A program made the translations under genes and the position numbers. Shown piece after piece: positions 4,825 through 8,718 of a stretch of 8,718 nt of DNA. Below the pieces are notes generated by a model. The model was not told the origin of the DNA. It made no database searches and worked only from the letters and a program-made list of their open reading frames with translations. This DNA comes from an uncultured Collinsella sp. (GTDB taxonomy: Bacteria > Actinomycetota > Coriobacteriia > Coriobacteriales > Coriobacteriaceae): positions 1 through 8,718 of the forward strand of contig CABUUE010000056.1 in the NCBI GenBank assembly GCA_902494685.1, read 5' to 3'. The first letter of the stretch is position 1. Each line of letters begins with the position of its first letter.

Positions 4825-7140
4825 CTACTCCACAGGCACTTCGCCCGTTTCGATAATTTCCTCAAGCTGGTCTTCGTCCAATACAGGCACACCAAGTGCT
4901 TGGGCCTTAGTGAGCTTTGAGCCCGCATTCGCCCCTGCAACTACATAGGAGGTTTTCTTCGAAACCGACCCCGTCACCTTTGCACCCAGGAGTTTCAGCG
5001 CATCCCCCGCCTCGGAACGAGAACGTTTCTCGAGGGTTCCCGTAAGGACAAAGGTCATATCCTTCAACGGCTGAGAGGAAGCAAGATCGCTAGATATGCC
5101 CATTTGCCCCGACTTAGACTGCATTTCACTCATTAAATTTTCCTCAAGCGAAAAGCCGCATAAACGCAATCTCTCGAGTACATCGAGATTGTCCTTTACA
5201 GACAAGAACCCGCGGACGCTCCTTGCAATCTCCGGGCCAACGCCTTCAATATTTGCCATATCTTCATCAGTCGCGAGAATAAGCGCATCAACGGTTAAAT
5301 ACCGACGTGCGAGCAACTCGGCAACGCTTTTGCCAACAAGCCTGATTCCCAACGCAAACAGCACGCGAGACAGAGGTAATGTCTTGGATTTATTTAGCTC
5401 GCTAATTACTTTACTGGCAATCTTATTGCCAACCAAAATAGGGTCACCAGCAGTGCAAGCAACCTGTTCAGTTTTATAGCGTTTATAGCTTCCGTCTTTC
5501 TCTAGCCTTGGAGAACCGTTTTTATCGTATTGGATATCTCCCTTTTTATGACCCTTCTGAGTGATGGCGTACACGCGGCCCGTGTCCAGGCCTGCGATGT
5601 CGTCGACCGTGAGCTGGTAGAAGTCCGCGACATCGTGAATCAGCCCGGCGGCGATCATCTTGTCGACAATCTCGTCGCCTAGGCCATCAACGTCCATGCA
5701 GCCGCGGCTCACCCAGTGAAGCAGGCGCTCCTTGAGCTGCGCGGGGCAATCGATGGAGACGCAGCGGTAGGCAACCTCGCCGTCCTCGTGAACCACGGGA
5801 CTACCGCACACGGGGCAGACCTCGGGCATGTGCCAGTCGACCGAATCAGCCGGGCGCTTGTCGAGTACCGGGCCCACGACCTCGGGGATTACGTCGCCCG
5901 CCTTGTGCACGATGATAGTGTCGCCCTCGCGCACGTTTTTGCGACGGATCTCGTCGATGTTGTGTAGCGTGGCGCGCGCGATAGTGGAGCCGGCAACCGT
6001 CACCGGGTCGAACTCGGCGACCGGCGTGAGCACACCGGTGCGGCCCACCTGGATACGAATCTCGCGCAGGACGGTCTGTTTTTCCTCGGGCGGGAACTTA
6101 AAGGCAATGGCCCAGCGTGGTGCGCGGGCGGTAAAGCCCAGGTCGAGCTGCTGCTGGAAGCTGTCGACCTTTACGACCACGCCGTCGATGTCGTAGTCCA
6201 GGTCACCGCGATGCTCGAGGGCCTGGGCGCAGAACTCGTGAACCTCGGCCGGCGCGGCGCAACGAGCCACGTTGGGGTTGACGCTAAAGCCGGCGCTACG
6301 AAGCCAGTCCAGAAACTCGCGCTGGCTGTGGACGTGCAGCGGGTCGGTATCGGCGATGGCATAGATAAAGGTGGCCAGGTCGCGGCGCGCCGTGACCTTG
6401 GGGTCTTTCTGACGCAGGCTGCCGGCGGCGGCGTTGCGCGGGTTGGCGAAGGGGTCGCGCCCCTCGGCATCGGCCTCTTCATTCAGACGCACAAAGCTGC
6501 CCTTGGGCATATAGACCTCGCCGCGCACCTCGATGGTGCGCTCGCGGTCAGCGCCCATGTGGGCGAGCGCCGGCTCGGACAGGTGCATGGGCACATCCTT
6601 GATGGTGCGCACATTGAGCGACACGTCCTCGCCCGTGGTGCCGTCGCCGCGCGTGGCGGCGCGCACAAAGGTGCCGTTTTGGTAGGTAAGCGCCACGCCC
6701 AGACCGTCGATCTTAAGCTCACAGGTATAGGTGACGCTACCGGCACCGAGCGCATCCTCGGTGCGCTGGAGCCAAGCGTCGAGCTCGTCCAGGTCCATGG
6801 CATCGTCCATGGAATACATGCGTGCCATGTGCGTAACCGGCGTAAACTGCTCGCTCACGTAGCCGCCCACGCGCTGGGTATAGCTGTCGGGCGTCACCAG
6901 GTCGGGGTAGGTCGCCTCGATTTCCTGCAGCTCAACGAGCATTTTGTCAAAGGCGGCGTCCGTGATCTCGGGCGCGTCGAGCATGTAGTAGCGATAGGCG
7001 TGGTAATCGAGCTCGTGACGCAGCTCGGCCGCACGCGCTGCCGCCTGGGCACGGGCATCGGCCGGTGCAGCGGCATCCGTGTTCGCGGGCGTTTCGGTAT
7101 CGATATCCACGCCGTCACCAAACAGGCTCGATTGCTCCAT
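4825..7140 (-). CDS. ligA: NAD-dependent DNA ligase LigA, with mosaic C-terminal part
   Basis: A 771-residue ligase, about 100 residues longer than usual, which seals nicks in replication and repair using NAD+. Domains in order: a disordered Ala/Asp-rich extension (1-30), the NAD-binding Ia domain (about 31-95), and the adenylation domain with catalytic K143 in KIDG plus ATRGDGTTGED, RGEVYMP, NPRNAAAGSLRQ and DGVVVKVD. Next come the OB fold (about 350-430), a zinc finger with C442, C445, C460 and C465, the helix-hairpin-helix region (about 480-660) and BRCT (about 691-768). All key residues are present, so it should be active. The ATG at 7140 has AAGGAG seven bases upstream. A lysine-rich insert (about 526-562) lies between the zinc finger and the rest of the HhH region. 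The DNA shifts from about 60% to about 40% GC at this insert. The exonuclease-BRCT gene follows in the same transcript. No convincing promoter was found in the upstream gap. Confidence 0.97.
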   Translation of the reverse strand: MEQSSLFGDGVDIDTETPANTDAAAPADARAQAAARAAELRHELDYHAYRYYMLDAPEITDAAFDKMLVELQEIEATYPDLVTPDSYTQRVGGYVSEQFTPVTHMARMYSMDDAMDLDELDAWLQRTEDALGAGSVTYTCELKIDGLGVALTYQNGTFVRAATRGDGTTGEDVSLNVRTIKDVPMHLSEPALAHMGADRERTIEVRGEVYMPKGSFVRLNEEADAEGRDPFANPRNAAAGSLRQKDPKVTARRDLATFIYAIADTDPLHVHSQREFLDWLRSAGFSVNPNVARCAAPAEVHEFCAQALEHRGDLDYDIDGVVVKVDSFQQQLDLGFTARAPRWAIAFKFPPEEKQTVLREIRIQVGRTGVLTPVAEFDPVTVAGSTIARATLHNIDEIRRKNVREGDTIIVHKAGDVIPEVVGPVLDKRPADSVDWHMPEVCPVCGSPVVHEDGEVAYRCVSIDCPAQLKERLLHWVSRGCMDVDGLGDEIVDKMIAAGLIHDVADFYQLTVDDIAGLDTGRVYAITQKGHKKGDIQYDKNGSPRLEKDGSYKRYKTEQVACTAGDPILVGNKIASKVISELNKSKTLPLSRVLFALGIRLVGKSVAELLARRYLTVDALILATDEDMANIEGVGPEIARSVRGFLSVKDNLDVLERLRLCGFSLEENLMSEMQSKSGQMGISSDLASSQPLKDMTFVLTGTLEKRSRSEAGDALKLLGAKVTGSVSKKTSYVVAGANAGSKLTKAQALGVPVLDEDQLEEIIETGEVPVE

Positions 7141-7248
7141 AGCGGCACTCCTTCGCTCGATTTCAAACGGATACTAGAGTACCACCGGTCACCATGGCGC
7201 CGAATAGCCCTTTCGAACCGCACCGAATCGGCAGCCACCAGACTGGAG

Positions 7249-7451
7249 TGGACAGTTAGTTCAGATACGTATAAATCCTAGAGCCGAATCAAGCACGAAC
7301 ACCCCTGTTTCAACTAATTTGGGCTCCTCGAGACCATGTAAACGTCCCACTCTCCCTTCCAAACACCCATTCGAGCCCCATCCCAATCAAAAATTGCTCA
7401 AAACGCATCCCAAGCTGCCCCAGATTTATACGTATCTGAACCAACTGTCCA
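7249..7451. repeat. 203-base element bounded by 29-base inverted repeats (MITE-like or structured RNA)
   Basis: The arm at 7249-7277 (starting TGGACAGTTAGTTCAGATAC) is the reverse complement of 7423-7451 with one mismatch (position 7442 against 7258). Three more pairs, TGG/CCA, lie just outside, at 7244-7246 and 7454-7456. The 145-base interior is low in GC and holds a smaller GGGCTC/GAGCCC pair (7321-7326, 7373-7378). It sits between ligA and the htrA terminator, and no gene of convincing size lies in the gap 7141-7525. Candidates are a non-autonomous mobile element, a dispersed intergenic repeat, or a long hairpin in the ligA leader. No clear target-site duplication is seen. The rest of the gap (7141-7248 and 7452-7486) shows nothing else I can name. 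Confidence 0.6.
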
Positions 7452-7486
7452 GACCATTACGAACCAGGCCTCTTATCAGCCCCAAG

Positions 7487-7517
7487 TGATCCGTTTTTCT
7501 CCGTCCCCAACGGATCA
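7487..7517. other. Small hairpin next to the htrA terminator
   Basis: TGATCCGTT (7487-7495) pairs exactly with AACGGATCA (7509-7517) across a 13-base loop. It lacks a T tract on the minus strand and lies directly downstream of the htrA terminator. It may be a secondary stop, an RNA-stabilising end, or part of the neighbouring repeat region. Confidence 0.3.
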
Positions 7518-7525
7518 ATAAGAAA

Positions 7526-7561
7526 AGAGGGGCTGTCCCACGTTGATGGGACAGCCCCTCT
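7526..7561 (-). terminator. Rho-independent terminator of htrA
   Basis: AGAGGGGCTGTCCC (7526-7539) pairs perfectly with GGGACAGCCCCTCT (7548-7561); one more A-T pair brings the stem to 15 with a 6-base loop. On the minus strand the stem is followed by TTTTCTTATT. It begins 26 bases after the htrA stop codon and separates htrA from the ligA transcript. Confidence 0.88.
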
Positions 7562-7587
7562 GGCATCGGTATGTGCGATACGGCTCG

Positions 7588-8718
7588 TTAGAAACCCTGA
7601 CCGTAGCCCTGGCCCTGCTGGCCCAGCAGCTCCTCCAGATACTGGCGCAGCTGCTCGTCGGTAATACCGCCGTTGCCGGTGTCAGTCGCGCTGTCGTCCT
7701 GCTGCTGGTTCTGCAGCTCCTCGTCGGAGCCAAGCTCGACGGTGACCTTCTTCTCGTCCTTGCCGCGCATGAGCGTGATCTCGACCTTCTCGCCCACCTC
7801 GTGGCTGCGCAACGCGATGATCAGGCCATCGGCGCTCGTGATCTCGTCGTCGCCCAGCTTGGTAATGACATCGCCCTCTTGGATGCCAGCCTTGGCGGCA
7901 GGACCGTCCTCGACGACACTTGCCACATACGCGCCGCTATCGGTGCTCAGCTTGTTGGTGCGGGCGTTGAGCGCATTGACGCTCGAAAGCGTGGCGCCCA
8001 GGTACGGGTGCACCGGCGTCTTGCCGCCGATGATCTGGTCGGCAATGTTCTTGGCGTAGTTAACGGGAATAGCAAAGCCCACGCCCGAGCTAGAGCCCGA
8101 GTAGCTCTCGATGAGCGAGTTGATGCCCACCAGCTCACCGTTGTCGTTAACGAGCGCGCCACCGGAGTTGCCCGGGTTGATGGCAGCATCGGTCTGGATC
8201 ATGTTGGCATAGATGGTGTTACCGCTGGTAGAGCTCATGGCCGTGGAACGATACAGCGCCGACACAATGCCCGTGGAAACAGACTGCTCGTTGCCGAACG
8301 GCGAACCGATGGCCATAACCCACTCGCCCACATTGAGCTTGGAGGAGTCACCGATCTCGATCGGTGTGAGCTTGGAGGCGTCGGCGTCCTTGAGCTTGAT
8401 GACGGCCAGGTCGCTCGAAGCGTCGTTGCCCACGAACTCGGCCTCGTAGGTGGTACCGTCATCCATGGTCACCACGTACTGGTCATAGCCATCGACCACG
8501 TGGTTGTTGGTGAGGATGTGGCCCTCGGTATCGAGCACCACGCCCGAGCCGACGCTGCCCGAGCCGTCCGACTCGTCGGCAGACTGCGAAAGCGAGCCAT
8601 TCTGGCCGCCGCTCGAAGTGGCGGTAATGGAAACCACGGAGGGCAGGGCCTTGGCAGAAACGGCCTCGGCCAGCGTGGTGTCCTCGGAATCAATCGTAAT
8701 CTTTTGCGTCGATGAACC
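7588..8718 (-). CDS. htrA: HtrA/DegP-like serine protease with PDZ domain (5' end outside window)
   Basis: An extracytoplasmic trypsin-fold protease that degrades misfolded envelope proteins. The frame is open to the window edge, giving 376 codons; the true start and the expected N-terminal membrane anchor are missing. The visible part begins in a linker followed by ALPSVVSITA, the usual start of the protease domain. The catalytic triad is complete: His in LTNNHVVDG (residue 73 of the fragment), Asp in SSDLAVIKL (103) and Ser in NPGNSGGAL (185). A PDZ domain follows (about 237-330, PYLGATLSSV then GIQEGDVITKLGDDEI). The protein ends in an acidic, Gln-rich linker, a short EEQL-type helix (ITDEQLRQYLEELLG) and a Gly/Gln tail. 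The GTG at 8637 is an internal Val of the conserved SVVSI motif, not the start. Its own terminator lies at 7526-7561. High GC matches the native chromosome. Confidence 0.95.
   Translation of the reverse strand, partial: GSSTQKITIDSEDTTLAEAVSAKALPSVVSITATSSGGQNGSLSQSADESDGSGSVGSGVVLDTEGHILTNNHVVDGYDQYVVTMDDGTTYEAEFVGNDASSDLAVIKLKDADASKLTPIEIGDSSKLNVGEWVMAIGSPFGNEQSVSTGIVSALYRSTAMSSTSGNTIYANMIQTDAAINPGNSGGALVNDNGELVGINSLIESYSGSSSGVGFAIPVNYAKNIADQIIGGKTPVHPYLGATLSSVNALNARTNKLSTDSGAYVASVVEDGPAAKAGIQEGDVITKLGDDEITSADGLIIALRSHEVGEKVEITLMRGKDEKKVTVELGSDEELQNQQQDDSATDTGNGGITDEQLRQYLEELLGQQGQGYGQGF

Larger units (their letters stand above)
3025..5565. other. Low-GC block, probable horizontally acquired or recombined tract
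   Basis: Counted 60-base lines in this stretch give 37% (3121-3180), 42% (3061-3120), 43% (5401-5460), 42% (5461-5520) and 40% (5521-5570). Lines just beyond the right edge give 60% (5581-5640 and 5641-5700), and 65% further into ligA. The change at about 5565 is abrupt and lies inside the ligA reading frame without breaking it. The tract holds the 3' third of ligA, the exonuclease-BRCT gene and the toxin-antitoxin pair. The C-terminal half of the antitoxin gene is an exception with higher GC. No integrase, transposase or attachment site is visible. Confidence 0.65.

Noticed and set aside
4815..4940. Longer exonuclease start (419 residues)
   Set aside because: The extra codons are the ligA end read in another frame; the ATG at 4814 has a strong ribosome site and starts the domain.
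6211..7281. 356-codon open frame on the plus strand, opposite ligA
   Set aside because: Composition is typical of antisense shadow frames in GC-rich DNA, and ligA is unmistakable on the other strand.
7310..7408. 32-codon open frame (minus strand) inside the inverted-repeat element, starting MRFEQFLIGMGLEWV
   Set aside because: Poor ribosome site, very short, and inside a repeat; it could be real if conserved copies keep the frame, but there is no support here.
7238..7454. CCAGAC at 7238-7243 and 7449-7454 as a target-site duplication
   Set aside because: The right copy overlaps the repeat arm, so the two do not flank the element symmetrically; a 6-base match is easily chance.
8635..8637. 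GTG as start of the HtrA protein
   Set aside because: The frame continues to the window edge and the GTG encodes a Val in the conserved SVVSI start of the protease domain.
7543..8715. 390-codon open frame on the plus strand, opposite htrA
   Set aside because: Antisense shadow of htrA; it starts inside the terminator stem and lacks recognisable domains.
1..8718. CRISPR arrays, tRNA, rRNA, transposases or integrases
   Set aside because: No regularly spaced repeats, no tRNA-like cloverleaf and no recombinase motifs were seen on either strand.

Overview
The window looks like the chromosome of a high-GC Gram-positive anaerobe of the Coriobacteriia, most likely Collinsella or a close relative. 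This is an inference from protein style, GC of about 60-65% in the housekeeping parts, and gene content; no rRNA or other marker gene is present to settle it.

Layout, left to right. (a) Positions 1-481, minus strand: the N-terminal part of an ABC exporter subunit, cut by the window edge. (b) 482-739: a divergent control region. It holds a near-consensus promoter for the exporter (minus strand) with repeated box sequences, and a textbook MerR-type 19-base-spacer promoter (plus strand). (c) 740-2991, plus strand: a two-gene operon of a MATE drug/sodium antiporter and a BmrR-like MerR regulator, closed by a strong hairpin at 2995-3024. (d) 3031-3663, minus strand: a Phd/YefM antitoxin and RelE/ParE toxin pair with an 11-base gene overlap and a perfect 28-base palindromic operator. 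(e) 3681-7140, minus strand: ligA (NAD-dependent DNA ligase) followed 10 bases later by a gene fusing a DEDDh exonuclease, a TerB-like middle and a BRCT domain. (f) 7141-7587: a long non-coding gap with a 203-base element bounded by 29-base inverted repeats and, next to it, the htrA terminator. (g) 7588-8718, minus strand: an HtrA/DegP-like serine protease with one PDZ domain, cut at its 5' end by the window edge.

The most interesting structure is compositional. From the terminator at about 3025 to about 5565, sampled lines of DNA are only 37-43% GC, while both flanks are about 60% or more. The right-hand step falls inside ligA, exactly at a lysine-rich insertion between the zinc-finger region and the helix-hairpin-helix domain. 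The ligase therefore reads as a mosaic: a native catalytic core joined to a differently composed HhH-BRCT end, which is continuous with the exonuclease-BRCT gene and the toxin-antitoxin pair. I infer that a roughly 2.5-kb tract (3' ligA, exonuclease-BRCT, antitoxin, toxin) was exchanged or imported as a unit.

The left part is a drug-efflux locus with its own sensor. The right part is DNA repair and envelope protein quality control. The two are separated by the convergent terminator at 2995-3024.
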